Source: Filimonas sp. (GTDB lineage Bacteria > Bacteroidota > Bacteroidia > Chitinophagales > Chitinophagaceae). From it: 64,000 nucleotides of DNA. Both the position numbers and the translations under genes were made by a program. Location of the stretch: NCBI GenBank assembly GCA_017306865.1, contig JAFKHH010000011.1, positions 868,001-932,000 of the forward strand, written 5' to 3'. Positions within the stretch are counted from its first letter, which is position 1; each line of letters opens with the position of its first letter. Positions 24,352-32,985 of the stretch are shown piece after piece. The notes beneath the pieces are model-generated. The model saw only the letters and a list, made by a program, of their open reading frames with translations, made no database searches and was not told the DNA's origin.

Positions 24352-26184
24352 ATGAATATGAAACATATATTGCTAGGCTTCTGTTGCCTGCTGGGCGCTT
24401 CTGCATACGCACAGCCTTATACTTACACAACGGCTAAAGTGCATTCGCACAACGATTATGAAAGAGCATTTCCATTCTGGGGCGCTTACAACGAAGGGTT
24501 TGGTTCTATAGAGGCCGACCTGCATCTGGTAAATGATACATTGTTTGTTGCGCATGACAAGATAACGCACAGCGCTGCAAAGACATTTGAAGCATTATAC
24601 CTGGAGCCGTTAGTAAGTTGTGTAAGGCAAAACGCGGGTTACCCGTATGCAGACAAACAAAGAAACCTGCAATTGCTGATCGATATAAAAACAGATTCAA
24701 CCTCAACATTAGCGAGTATTGTAAAGGCGATTAACCGTTACCCGGAGTTAGTGAATGCAAAAAATGTAAAATTCGTGATCACAGGTAACAGGCCTGCGCC
24801 CGCGCAGTATATAAATTATCCTGCATTTATCTGGTTTGATGGAAATGTAGGGCAAACGTACAGTACAGAAGCATTGAGCAAAATAGCATTGTTAAGTGCA
24901 GACTTTCATCGTTTTACTTCCTGGAATGGCAAAGGCGTTATACCAGAGAAGGAAAAAGCGGTGTTGCAATCGCTGATAGCACAAGCGCATGAGCAACATA
25001 AGCCGATACGCTTCTGGGCCTCGCCGGATGTGGTAAATGCATGGTATAACCTGATGAAGCTAGACATTGATTTTTTGAATACGGATAACATCAATGAACT
25101 GTCTTCTTTCCTGAAAGAATTGCCTAAGCGCTCATACAAAAATGATCAGCCGTATGAAACGTACGATGCGAAGTTTGTAAATGATAAGGCAGCTAAAAAA
25201 GTAAAAAACGTGATACTATTGATAGGCGATGGTACAGGCCTGGCGCAATGGTATAGCGGGTACACTGCAAATCATGGCAAACTGAACGTATTTAATATGC
25301 GTAGCAGTGGCCTGTCCAAAACCTCTTCGCACGATAGTTATATCACAGACTCTGCACCCGGGTCTACTGCGTTTGCATCGGGACAAAAAACAAATAACCG
25401 TTATGTAGGTGTGGACCATACAGGCGCGCCAATGAAGCTATTACCAGATTATTTTATAGAGCGTAAAATAAAAACAGGACTGGTAAGCTGTGGCGATCTT
25501 ACAGATGCTACGCCTGCAGATTTTTATGGGCATGTTACGGAACGTGAAAACTCACTGGGCGTTTTACGTGGATTGTATTCATCACCGGTGCAGTTGTTGA
25601 TGGGCGCACCGAGTGGAAAAGTGAAGGATAGTGAGAATGCTGCATTGAATGCAAGCGGTATTCGTGTAACGCATGCAATAGATAGTGTGCCATCTGTTAC
25701 AAATGAGCGATGGGTGGTAATGGATAAAGTAGCCGGCTTATCTATGTTGCAAGGTCGCGATAAATGGCTGGGACAGGCATTTGATAAAGCTGTAAAAGTA
25801 TTGTCCAATAATAAAGAAGGTTTTTTCCTGATGGTCGAGGGAGCGCAAATAGATCATGGTGGTCACGATACAAACCTGCCATACATTGCAACTGAAGTAA
25901 TGGACTTTGACCAGGTAATAGGACAGGCCATGAAGTTTGCAGATGAGAATGGCGAAACACTGGTGATCGTTACGGCGGACCATGAAACAGGTGGTTTATC
26001 GCTACTGGATGGCGATATTAAAAAAGGATACGTAAGCGGTAATTTCTCTTCTAACGACCATTCGGCGTTACCAGTGCCTGTATTTGCATATGGCCCGCAG
26101 TCTGACCGTTTTACAGGTGTGTATGAAAATGTAGAAATATTCAATAAGATACTGGCCGCATGCGGCATCAATATTAAAAAATAG
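24352..26184 (+). CDS. Secreted GDPD/PLC-like domain fused to alkaline phosphatase
   Basis: After a signal peptide (MKHILLGFCCLLGASAYA, cleavage before QP) comes a PI-PLC/glycerophosphodiesterase-like domain (to about residue 250) with HSHNDYERAFPF and SIEADLHLVNDTLFVAHD. An alkaline phosphatase domain follows (about 285-610) with ILLIGDGTG (metal Asp), TDSAPGSTAFASG (Ser nucleophile), EGAQIDHGGHD and TADHETGG (metal ligands). The two domains could take phosphodiesters to free phosphate in the periplasm. The tandem order is known in Bacteroidota, but the natural substrate is inferred. Start ATG 24352 or 24358; a TTG at 24316 is rejected. Confidence 0.9.
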   Translation: MNMKHILLGFCCLLGASAYAQPYTYTTAKVHSHNDYERAFPFWGAYNEGFGSIEADLHLVNDTLFVAHDKITHSAAKTFEALYLEPLVSCVRQNAGYPYADKQRNLQLLIDIKTDSTSTLASIVKAINRYPELVNAKNVKFVITGNRPAPAQYINYPAFIWFDGNVGQTYSTEALSKIALLSADFHRFTSWNGKGVIPEKEKAVLQSLIAQAHEQHKPIRFWASPDVVNAWYNLMKLDIDFLNTDNINELSSFLKELPKRSYKNDQPYETYDAKFVNDKAAKKVKNVILLIGDGTGLAQWYSGYTANHGKLNVFNMRSSGLSKTSSHDSYITDSAPGSTAFASGQKTNNRYVGVDHTGAPMKLLPDYFIERKIKTGLVSCGDLTDATPADFYGHVTERENSLGVLRGLYSSPVQLLMGAPSGKVKDSENAALNASGIRVTHAIDSVPSVTNERWVVMDKVAGLSMLQGRDKWLGQAFDKAVKVLSNNKEGFFLMVEGAQIDHGGHDTNLPYIATEVMDFDQVIGQAMKFADENGETLVIVTADHETGGLSLLDGDIKKGYVSGNFSSNDHSALPVPVFAYGPQSDRFTGVYENVEIFNKILAACGINIKK

Positions 26185-26201
26185 TTCCTGTTTACAATGG
26201 C

Positions 26202-27074
26202 TCACCACGGTTTCTTACCGAAAGAATAAGAGGCTGCGATGGATGGGCCGTTGTATCCCCATTTAAAATAACCCTGTGCATTATTCTTTGAGGCATTTAC
26301 TTTAAAATTAAGTCCTGTATAGCCGGCGCTAAAGCTAAGATGCCGTATGGGATTGTAAAGTACCATAGCATTGTAGCTAACAATGCGACCGGTAATATTG
26401 TCTATTGTAACGCTTAAGTAGCTCGCTTCAGCATTTATAGCCCATTTAGGCGCTATTACATATCCACCCCATATACCTAAGTCAGGCAGTGGTGCCGTAA
26501 AACCAAAATCATCGCTATAGTTGAGAGAAGTAGTAGCACCGTTAAAGCCAATACCGACAGATGCTTTTACAATGTGTGCGCCAATAGTCAATCCCAGCTC
26601 ATACTTTGGATTAGACAGTAGTGCATAGCCGTACGTGAACTTGTAAATGTCTGTATTGAAAAAGGCATCAATGGTTGCGTTTACAGGGTAAGTATGATCT
26701 TTAAACTCAATGTCTCTTTGCAGTGTGTGGGTGGAATTTCTGTCTATATGATAATAGCTCAGGTCGAATCTTGATCTGCGGGATGCGCGCCATTGTGCAT
26801 CACCAAGAAAGGTGCTCGTATTTTTTTTAAAGCCAAGATCATCTTCTAAGTCTATTGTTGTGCCAAATGTGCCAGCCTGGTTGCCTACTTCTATCTGTGT
26901 ATTGTTAATAGGAAAGAAGGCACCGGCAGAAACACGAAAACGCTCTACATACCAGGGCGGCGTAGGCTTTACATGTTTGTGGCTACTTTTTTTTGTATGT
27001 AAGCTGTCTTGTGACAACGCTAAGGTTGTACTGCATATACATAAGATGGTTAAAAACAACAGTCGCGATTTCAT
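26202..27074 (-). CDS. Outer-membrane beta-barrel protein
   Basis: The 290-residue protein has a signal peptide (cleavage after LALS, before QD). It then alternates hydrophobic and polar residues in many predicted strands (for example RFDLSYYHIDRNSTH and SFSAGYTGLNFKVNAS) and ends in an aromatic W. This is typical of small outer-membrane porin-like barrels, perhaps of the OmpW or OmpA-barrel type. No specific ligand is known. It converges on the alkaline phosphatase gene with an 18-bp gap. Confidence 0.78.
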   Translation of the reverse strand: MKSRLLFLTILCICSTTLALSQDSLHTKKSSHKHVKPTPPWYVERFRVSAGAFFPINNTQIEVGNQAGTFGTTIDLEDDLGFKKNTSTFLGDAQWRASRRSRFDLSYYHIDRNSTHTLQRDIEFKDHTYPVNATIDAFFNTDIYKFTYGYALLSNPKYELGLTIGAHIVKASVGIGFNGATTSLNYSDDFGFTAPLPDLGIWGGYVIAPKWAINAEASYLSVTIDNITGRIVSYNAMVLYNPIRHLSFSAGYTGLNFKVNASKNNAQGYFKWGYNGPSIAASYSFGKKPW

Positions 27075-27121
27075 AAGTATATGTTTTACTATCGTCTTGG
27101 GAGAAATCTGGTCAAGTTAAA

Positions 27122-27149
27122 AAGAGCCCCGCTGTGCAGTGAGGCTCTT
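27122..27149 (-). terminator. Hairpin behind the OrfA-like gene
   Basis: AAGAGCC (27122-27128) pairs with GGCTCTT (27143-27149) and is extended by internal CGCTG/CAGTG pairing. It lies 8 bp beyond the stop of the lone transposase-like gene. Confidence 0.6.
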
Positions 27150-27156
27150 GTATAGA

Positions 27157-27465
27157 TCATTTTTTTCCAAATTTTATTTTTCTTATTTCTTCTTCTTTAA
27201 ATTCTAGTTGCAATACCTGTTCTGCAATTATCTTTTTCAAACGGTCATTTTCTTCCTGTAGCTTTTTTATTTCCAGTTGCGTAGTAACATAAGAATCTTT
27301 TAATTCGTTTATATTTTGTGCCTGTAAGAACTTTTGTTTCCATTTTACATATACACTATATGAAAGATTGTAACTACGCAACACAGATGTGACACCACGC
27401 GTCTGGGCTTCTTCCAGTATTCTTAATTTTTCTTCTACTGTAAATTTTCTTCGCTGTAGTGCCAT
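27157..27465 (-). CDS. Lone IS3 OrfA-like HTH protein
   Basis: The 102-residue protein has an N-terminal helix-turn-helix (KFTVEEKLRILEEAQTRGVT, then YNLSYSVYVKWKQKFL) like OrfA of IS3-family transposases. A Leu/Glu/Lys-rich coiled coil follows (about 58-98). No orfB with a DDE domain follows. The gene has its own hairpin terminator and I see no flanking inverted repeats, so it is not a complete insertion sequence. It could be a remnant or a domesticated DNA-binding protein. Confidence 0.8.
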   Translation of the reverse strand: MALQRRKFTVEEKLRILEEAQTRGVTSVLRSYNLSYSVYVKWKQKFLQAQNINELKDSYVTTQLEIKKLQEENDRLKKIIAEQVLQLEFKEEEIRKIKFGKK

Positions 27466-27511
27466 TTGCCCGCATATTTAAGTGTTAAGTTTAAGCGTAA
27501 TGAATCAATGA

Positions 27512-28078
27512 TTACTTTTTAGCTACTCCACCAGGGTAAGATGCCATTATTTTAGTAACAGCCTGCGGTATTACCTCGTCAGGTTTGCTCACCGGCTTAT
27601 CTATTTCTGCATTGCCGATACCTTCCCATATTAATTTTTTAGTGCTGGCATCAGCAACATCTATAATGAGCGAACCATCTTTGTAGTCTTGCACATTATA
27701 GGTGGTGTAACCAGTTACACCCATGCCGCCGCCCCATGCATAAGGCCTGTAATAGCCGCCATATCCATAATAGTCTGTGTTGGAGCTAATGGATTTTTTG
27801 TCCTTCAGAATGGTGGAGATGTTTACCAGCAGATCAGGGCTGGAGGTACTTTCCTGCAATCCTTTTTTAGTCAACTCGCTTTTTACTGCATTGACAAGGC
27901 GATCCCTGTTTAGCTGGCTGACAGATGATTTTTGCGGATCAATTTCATTTACACTAAAGGTTTTGTACTGAGAGAATTTAGCATTCTTGTCATAGTCACT
28001 GGTAACCTTTAGCGTAGGGCCGCAAGATGCTAAAACGGTTATTGCTGCCAGCATGCAAAATGATAGATGTAGTTTCAT
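27512..28078 (-). CDS. DUF4136 lipoprotein
   Basis: The 188-residue protein has a lipoprotein signal with lipobox VLASC (Cys19). The DUF4136 pattern follows: TLKVTSDYDKNAKFSQYKTF, a Gly/Tyr-rich middle (YYGYGGYYRPYAWGGG), then SLIIDVADASTKKLIWEG. It is expected to be anchored in the outer membrane or facing the periplasm. The family's function is unknown. Confidence 0.9.
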   Translation of the reverse strand: MKLHLSFCMLAAITVLASCGPTLKVTSDYDKNAKFSQYKTFSVNEIDPQKSSVSQLNRDRLVNAVKSELTKKGLQESTSSPDLLVNISTILKDKKSISSNTDYYGYGGYYRPYAWGGGMGVTGYTTYNVQDYKDGSLIIDVADASTKKLIWEGIGNAEIDKPVSKPDEVIPQAVTKIMASYPGGVAKK

Positions 28079-28539
28079 AAAGCGTATATTATTGTTTTTT
28101 TAAAATGCGTTAGTAGAACCCAGCCTCAGTAGTTAGCGGTGTGTGTAACATAGGACGGTAAATGGCATGCAGGGTAATTGTTTGGTGTCTTTCTTTCGGT
28201 TATGTGCAACGGCCTTTACGATATTGTTAGCTTAGCATTTCCGCCCAACTTTCTCCCCCTTAAAAAGAAAGCGGGCAGAAATGCATCCACGTTATCTCGA
28301 CCTCCAAAATCAGGTATGCATTATGCGTATCCGTTTTTAGTGGTGATGTATTGAATTCAAAAGAGATGGGTAAATGGATTTAAGGTGTGGTTTCAATAAA
28401 TCGCATGTCCTTCTACTTCAATTAAGACACGCTTCAAAATGGGTTTCCGCCTTTTTTGCGAAAAAAATCTAACAAACCATTAGCAAATGCATGAAGTTTT
28501 GAACTAAAAGTGTAAAAAGTTGGCTTTTTATACTTTTTG

Positions 28540-28555
28540 AGTATTTATAAATACT
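28540..28555. promoter_or_regulatory. Perfect 16-bp palindrome upstream of the AraC array
   Basis: AGTATTTATAAATACT is a perfect palindrome 31 bp before a TAAGTTTG -7-like box, in the region where an activator or repressor would bind. Confidence 0.4.
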
Positions 28556-28585
28556 ATATGGACATTCTGTCTTCTACCCCCATTC

Positions 28586-28593
28586 TAAGTTTG
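28586..28593 (+). promoter_or_regulatory. Candidate -7 box TAAGTTTG
   Basis: It matches the TAnnTTTG consensus and lies 67 bp before the first AraC gene of the array. No clear TTG is seen at the -33 position. Confidence 0.4.
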
Positions 28594-28660
28594 TAAATAG
28601 AAGATTACTGATGTTGTAGCAAGCATGACGCACACCAGTAGTTAAGGGGGATCTGATAGT

Positions 28661-29707
28661 ATGGAATATGCAGATTATTATTTAAGTACAAACAAAAAAT
28701 GGTTTAGAGACTTCGCAGTTTCCTTGTCGCAGCACATAGGGCAGCACGTGCATGTGGAAGGTAATAGCCTCGTCTTTCCTCCGTCAGTTGCCGAAGGCCG
28801 CTTTGAATTTTACGAATTAAGTGATGGCCTTTCTATACTGCTGGTAGACTGTGTTTTTTACAAATCGCTAAAACTAAGCCGCGCAGCGGTTCGGGGTACA
28901 GAATACTACAAAATATTTTTCAACGCCGGCGATGCCCGCCTGATCATAGAAAAGAACAGTGGGCGAAGGGTAGATACCGGTATGGATATGTCCGAGGCAG
29001 TATTATTTACCTCCAATTCCGTTCCCGTCAGTTTTGTAACGCCTGTTGGCAGCCGCGTGAGAGATGTAGAGCTTATTTTTCATCGTAGTTGGGCGCATAA
29101 GCATATTCCCGATATACTACCGGAAGAGGCTGTTATTGTAAAGGATATTAAAGATGGGAAAGCTGTTCAGTTCACTGCAACGATCGATTTGGCTTGTCTT
29201 GATATAGTAAATGAAATGCTTGATACAAAGATGGATGCACCATCAGCGTATCCGTACATAGAAGGCCTTGCGCTGCAATTGTTCTCCTCCTTTATAAGGA
29301 ACGAGATTGTAGAGCAGGTAGGGGAAAATTTTATTTATAGCAATGAGAATAAGCGTATAGCTGCATTTGTAGAAAAGCAGGAGCAAAACCTGGATCTGAG
29401 ACTACCATCGTTGGAGGAGGCTGCTATAGAGTGTAATATGGGCCGGTCTAAGTTCATATCTCTCTTTATGGCCCATTACAAAGAATCGTATGGGAGCTTT
29501 TTTGTTCGTATGAAACTGAATAAGGCCTATGAAATGCTGTTGCAGAACCGTTCAGTAACAGATGTGGCGCATTCTGTAGGTTATAACAACGTTGGCAACT
29601 TTATAAAGGCATTCCGGGGAGCATTTGGATTGTCTCCCAAGCAGGCAAAACAGCGCGTTTTTGAAAAAATGAGCAAAATAAGCACGCCAAATTCAAGAAT
29701 CGGCTAG
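28661..29707 (+). CDS. AraC-family regulator, paralogue 1 of 4
   Basis: The 348-residue protein has an N-terminal sensory domain shared by all four neighbours (residues about 1-150; landmarks LVFPPSVAEGRFEFYELSDG and a conserved NSGRRVDTG.D). A helical linker and a C-terminal AraC HTH pair follow (about 245-340, ending SVGYNNVGNFIKAFRGAFGLSP). The N-terminal type recalls the PchR-like regulators abundant in Bacteroidota. It is closest in wording to paralogue 4 (shared VFPPS, FYEL/LYEL and FTA.(I/M)DL). The signal is unknown. Confidence 0.88.
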   Translation: MEYADYYLSTNKKWFRDFAVSLSQHIGQHVHVEGNSLVFPPSVAEGRFEFYELSDGLSILLVDCVFYKSLKLSRAAVRGTEYYKIFFNAGDARLIIEKNSGRRVDTGMDMSEAVLFTSNSVPVSFVTPVGSRVRDVELIFHRSWAHKHIPDILPEEAVIVKDIKDGKAVQFTATIDLACLDIVNEMLDTKMDAPSAYPYIEGLALQLFSSFIRNEIVEQVGENFIYSNENKRIAAFVEKQEQNLDLRLPSLEEAAIECNMGRSKFISLFMAHYKESYGSFFVRMKLNKAYEMLLQNRSVTDVAHSVGYNNVGNFIKAFRGAFGLSPKQAKQRVFEKMSKISTPNSRIG

Positions 29708-29849
29708 TCTGAATAATGTTCTAAACGGCTAAAAAGTAATAAAATCCGAATATTTTTTGAAAACCGGCCTACGGGCTGTGAAAAAAAACCAATGTTAAAT
29801 CCTGTGAATGTGTTAGATAAATAAATGAAAAACGAAAAGAAGGAAAAGT

Positions 29850-30902
29850 ATGTTGGCAATCGATTATCTGCTTGGGACAAGCAGATCTTTTTTGACAGAC
29901 CTGGTTACATCATTTAATAGCGAGTTTGCTCAGAATATTTCGCTGCGTGGCAACCGTATTATATTCCCGCATACAGCAGGTAATGGGGATATTGAATTTC
30001 ATGAATTGGAAGATGGTATATCATTACTCCTTATAAATATATCATTCACCGAAGATGTCAAATTTATATGCGACCCTGAGGAAAGTGGATATTATGCCCT
30101 CTATTTCTTTGCCGGTACCCAAACTGTCCTGGTTAAAGATGATAAAGGCGCTACTCTTACAGTAGGCAATGCATGGGGAAATGGCGTACTGTTCTCTGCA
30201 GCATCGTGCGCTTCTGAAATATTTATTCCAGCAGGCAAACATTTCAAAACAGCAATTATACTCGTACATAAAAGATGGCTACTACAATTACTAAAAAGCA
30301 AAAACTGGATAGCTGATGTCTTATCCGCAAAAGGCAGCCGGCAGTTTACAGAAGCATTAAATATAGCGATGCTTCTTTCAGTGGAAGATATGTTTAATAG
30401 AGCATCGTGGTCATACACGGCAGATGTGTACTTACATGGCAGTGTTAGAAAATTGCTGTCACAGTTTTATGATGCGGTTATGGCAAAAACAAGGAATGGC
30501 AGGGCCAGGAGAGATATGTTGCCATTTGAAGAAGTGAGCACTGCTATAAGCATTAAATCCAAAATGGAAAATAACCTGTCGTTTGCACAGCTTACACTGG
30601 AACAAATAGCAGGTACCAGTGGCATGAATAAGGTGAAGATCAATAGCCTGTTTAGAATATTGTATGGCGACCAGGTTAATGCCATCGCACATAAAATACG
30701 TATGCAGGCAGCAGTAGAAATGCTGTTGCGTGGACATTCAATTTTAGAAGTAGGTAGAAAGGTCGGGTATGGCAATACCAGTCATTTTGCACGTACATTT
30801 TTTAATACGTTTAAAATAACCCCTAAAAAATATCAGAAATCTGCGCGTCCTCACAAGGAAAAGATGCAGAAGCATGTAATGGGGGTAGAAATAAATTATT
30901 AG
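29850..30902 (+). CDS. AraC-family regulator, paralogue 2 of 4
   Basis: The 350-residue protein aligns along its length with its neighbours (GNRIIFPHTAGNGDIEFHELEDG at the N-terminus; VGYGNTSHFARTFFNTFKITP at the C-terminal HTH). It lacks the NSGRRVD wording, having KGATLTVG in its place. It starts 142 bp after paralogue 1, the largest internal gap of the array, which may hold a separate promoter. A purine-rich AGAAGGAAAAGT precedes the ATG. Confidence 0.87.
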   Translation: MLAIDYLLGTSRSFLTDLVTSFNSEFAQNISLRGNRIIFPHTAGNGDIEFHELEDGISLLLINISFTEDVKFICDPEESGYYALYFFAGTQTVLVKDDKGATLTVGNAWGNGVLFSAASCASEIFIPAGKHFKTAIILVHKRWLLQLLKSKNWIADVLSAKGSRQFTEALNIAMLLSVEDMFNRASWSYTADVYLHGSVRKLLSQFYDAVMAKTRNGRARRDMLPFEEVSTAISIKSKMENNLSFAQLTLEQIAGTSGMNKVKINSLFRILYGDQVNAIAHKIRMQAAVEMLLRGHSILEVGRKVGYGNTSHFARTFFNTFKITPKKYQKSARPHKEKMQKHVMGVEINY

Positions 30903-30906
30903 GTAT

Positions 30907-31941
30907 ATGGAGCTAACCTATTCTTATATCACCTCAGCCGCAGACGTGAGTGAAGCACTTATAGTAACGACTGGTACAGAAAAAAAGAGTGTGTCACTGG
31001 TAAATGGTCATTTACAAATGCCAGGTATAAAAGATGGCTTCTTTATGTTCCGTGAATTGGAACCAGGGTTGGCTGTTTTACTAGCTGATTGTACTTTTTC
31101 TGGTGTGTTTAAAATAATACGAAAAGCTAAAAAAATCAATGAATATTATGGCTTGCATATCAACCTGACTACAACACCTGTTATTGCAAATAAGCAAAGT
31201 GGTCGTGTTGTAGATATAGGGACTGATTGGAGCAACGCTGTGCTGTTTAGTTCCTCTGCTAAGGGAGTTGAAATGCTTGTTCCTCATAACACAAGATTCA
31301 TAGAAGTAACGCTGATCATGGATTATTTTTGGTTTAAAAAGCATTACCAGGATGCCCAGGTGCCAGAACCAATGACGCAACTGAGGGAGCTGAAGGAGGA
31401 TAAGCCCGTACAGTTGACAATGGACCTTACATTATCCATCCTCTCCATTGCAGAAGACATGCTGGCAGTGGATTTTCCGGAATACCTGAAGACTACTTAT
31501 TATACTGGGGAATGTAAAAAAATATTAGCGCTCTTTCTTGCGGAGCTAGCAGTAAAACCATCGCGAAGAAAGAAAGAAGTATTGCGCCTGGCAGACGTAG
31601 AGGGAATATTGCATGTAAGGGGAGATATGGAAAGGAGCATTACAGACAAGATGCCGTTGATGCAGGATTACTGTGATGCGCTGAATATGAGTAAGACTAA
31701 ATTCAACACATTGTTCCGTCATGTATATGGCAAAACATTCTCAGAAGTGGTGCTTGCAGTGAAAATGCAACAGGCATCAGAGCTGCTTGCTAAAGGTATA
31801 TCCAGCACGGACGTAGCTGCTATGATAGGTTATAAGAATGCAAGCAACTTTGCCCGCGTATTCAGAGCGCATTTTAAAACAACGCCCAAATCATATCAAT
31901 CTGCGGAACAGTTTAAAGTAATCAACTCAACAAAAAAGTAA
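30907..31941 (+). CDS. AraC-family regulator, paralogue 3 of 4
   Basis: The 344-residue protein follows paralogue 2 by 4 bp and precedes paralogue 4 by 3 bp, so the three are surely cotranscribed. N-terminal landmarks are FFMFRELEPGLAVLLADC and KQSGRVVDIGTDWSNAVLFSS; the HTH ends IGYKNASNFARVFRAHFKTTP. Its first 35 residues differ most from the other three. Confidence 0.87.
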   Translation: MELTYSYITSAADVSEALIVTTGTEKKSVSLVNGHLQMPGIKDGFFMFRELEPGLAVLLADCTFSGVFKIIRKAKKINEYYGLHINLTTTPVIANKQSGRVVDIGTDWSNAVLFSSSAKGVEMLVPHNTRFIEVTLIMDYFWFKKHYQDAQVPEPMTQLRELKEDKPVQLTMDLTLSILSIAEDMLAVDFPEYLKTTYYTGECKKILALFLAELAVKPSRRKKEVLRLADVEGILHVRGDMERSITDKMPLMQDYCDALNMSKTKFNTLFRHVYGKTFSEVVLAVKMQQASELLAKGISSTDVAAMIGYKNASNFARVFRAHFKTTPKSYQSAEQFKVINSTKK

Positions 31942-31944
31942 GAC

Positions 31945-32970
31945 ATGTCACTGGAAGTAGAATATTATTTAACCAGCACTCAGCAATGGTTACGGGACTA
32001 TGCAGTGGCGCTTAGTATTGCTGTGGAGGAGTTAGTAGAGGTTCGAGGAAATGGGCTTGTGTTTCCCCCGTCATTAGCTACGGGTAGGTATGAACTGTAT
32101 GAGCTTACAGATGGGTTGGCATTGTGGATGGTGGATTGTACCTACCATCAACAAATTGTACATGTGCGAAACCCTGTACTTGGTAACGATCATTTTTGTC
32201 TTACGTTTAATATTAGCGAAGATGTGCTTACTTTATTTAAGCAAAGCGGGCGGGTGGTAAAGAGTGGTAAAGATCTTTCCAGCGCTATATTTTTCTCTTC
32301 TCAATCACAAGGGTTACGTTATGTTATAAAATCAGGTACGCATGTAAAATCTGGTGGGTTGGTTTTTCATTATAATTGGGCGTATAAGATCTTTGCACAG
32401 AATGATATTCCTTTACGCAAATCGAGGCTGATGGCTATTGTAAATAATGCGCCTATACAGTTTACTGCAAACATGGACCTGAAGATTTTTTCTGTGGTCG
32501 AAGAGTTGTTTGCATGCAGGTTGCCGCACTATATAAAACTGAAATATTTTGAAGGTATGGCAATACAGCTCTTTGCTATGTTTTTGCGAAATGCTGTAAC
32601 TGAAGATACGGAGGAAGAGCGGTTACTGTCAGGCGATGCTGCGCGTGTGGTCGAATTCAAAGAACGGCTGGATACAATAATTGAAGATGGGGGAGAGATA
32701 CCGTCAATGGAAGATGCAATGGAAATATGCAACATGACGAAAATGAATTTTAGCAAATTGTTTCAATTTTTTTATAAAGAGAACTATAGCGACTATATAA
32801 AAAAGGCCAGGATACGCACTGCTGTACGGCTGATAAAAGAAGGCTATTCAGTAACAGAAGCAGGGCATAAAATAGGCTATCTGAACCTGGGGCATTTTGC
32901 ACGTGTATTCTTTGAAGAAGTAGGAATGACGCCCAAGAAGTATCAGCAAAGCCTACAGGCAAAAAGCTGA
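31945..32970 (+). CDS. AraC-family regulator, paralogue 4 of 4
   Basis: The 341-residue protein shows LVFPPSLATGRYELYELTDG, KQSGRVVKSGKDLSSAIFFSS and a C-terminal HTH ending IGYLNLGHFARVFFEEVGMTP. It resembles paralogue 1 more than its direct neighbour, which suggests an old duplication of a block rather than recent tandem copying. The DUF2490 gene follows 15 bp later and is probably in the same unit. Confidence 0.88.
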   Translation: MSLEVEYYLTSTQQWLRDYAVALSIAVEELVEVRGNGLVFPPSLATGRYELYELTDGLALWMVDCTYHQQIVHVRNPVLGNDHFCLTFNISEDVLTLFKQSGRVVKSGKDLSSAIFFSSQSQGLRYVIKSGTHVKSGGLVFHYNWAYKIFAQNDIPLRKSRLMAIVNNAPIQFTANMDLKIFSVVEELFACRLPHYIKLKYFEGMAIQLFAMFLRNAVTEDTEEERLLSGDAARVVEFKERLDTIIEDGGEIPSMEDAMEICNMTKMNFSKLFQFFYKENYSDYIKKARIRTAVRLIKEGYSVTEAGHKIGYLNLGHFARVFFEEVGMTPKKYQQSLQAKS

Positions 32971-32985
32971 TATATGTAAAAACGA

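Larger units (their letters stand above)
28079..28660. other. Long regulatory gap before the AraC array
   Basis: No gene is seen in this divergent gap of about 580 bp. It holds an imperfect inverted repeat (GCATTTCCGCCC.. and AGAAAGCGGGCAGAAATGC, about 28235-28285), a hairpin TAAAAAG/CTTTTTA (28513-28530), a perfect palindrome at 28540-28555 and a -7-like box at 28586-28593. Confidence 0.5.

Noticed and set aside
27157-27465. Complete IS3 insertion sequence
   Set aside because: No orfB, no terminal inverted repeats and no target duplication are visible.
28661-32970. Assembly artefact producing four copies of one regulator
   Set aside because: The four proteins differ throughout, with different lengths and N-termini, so they are old paralogues.
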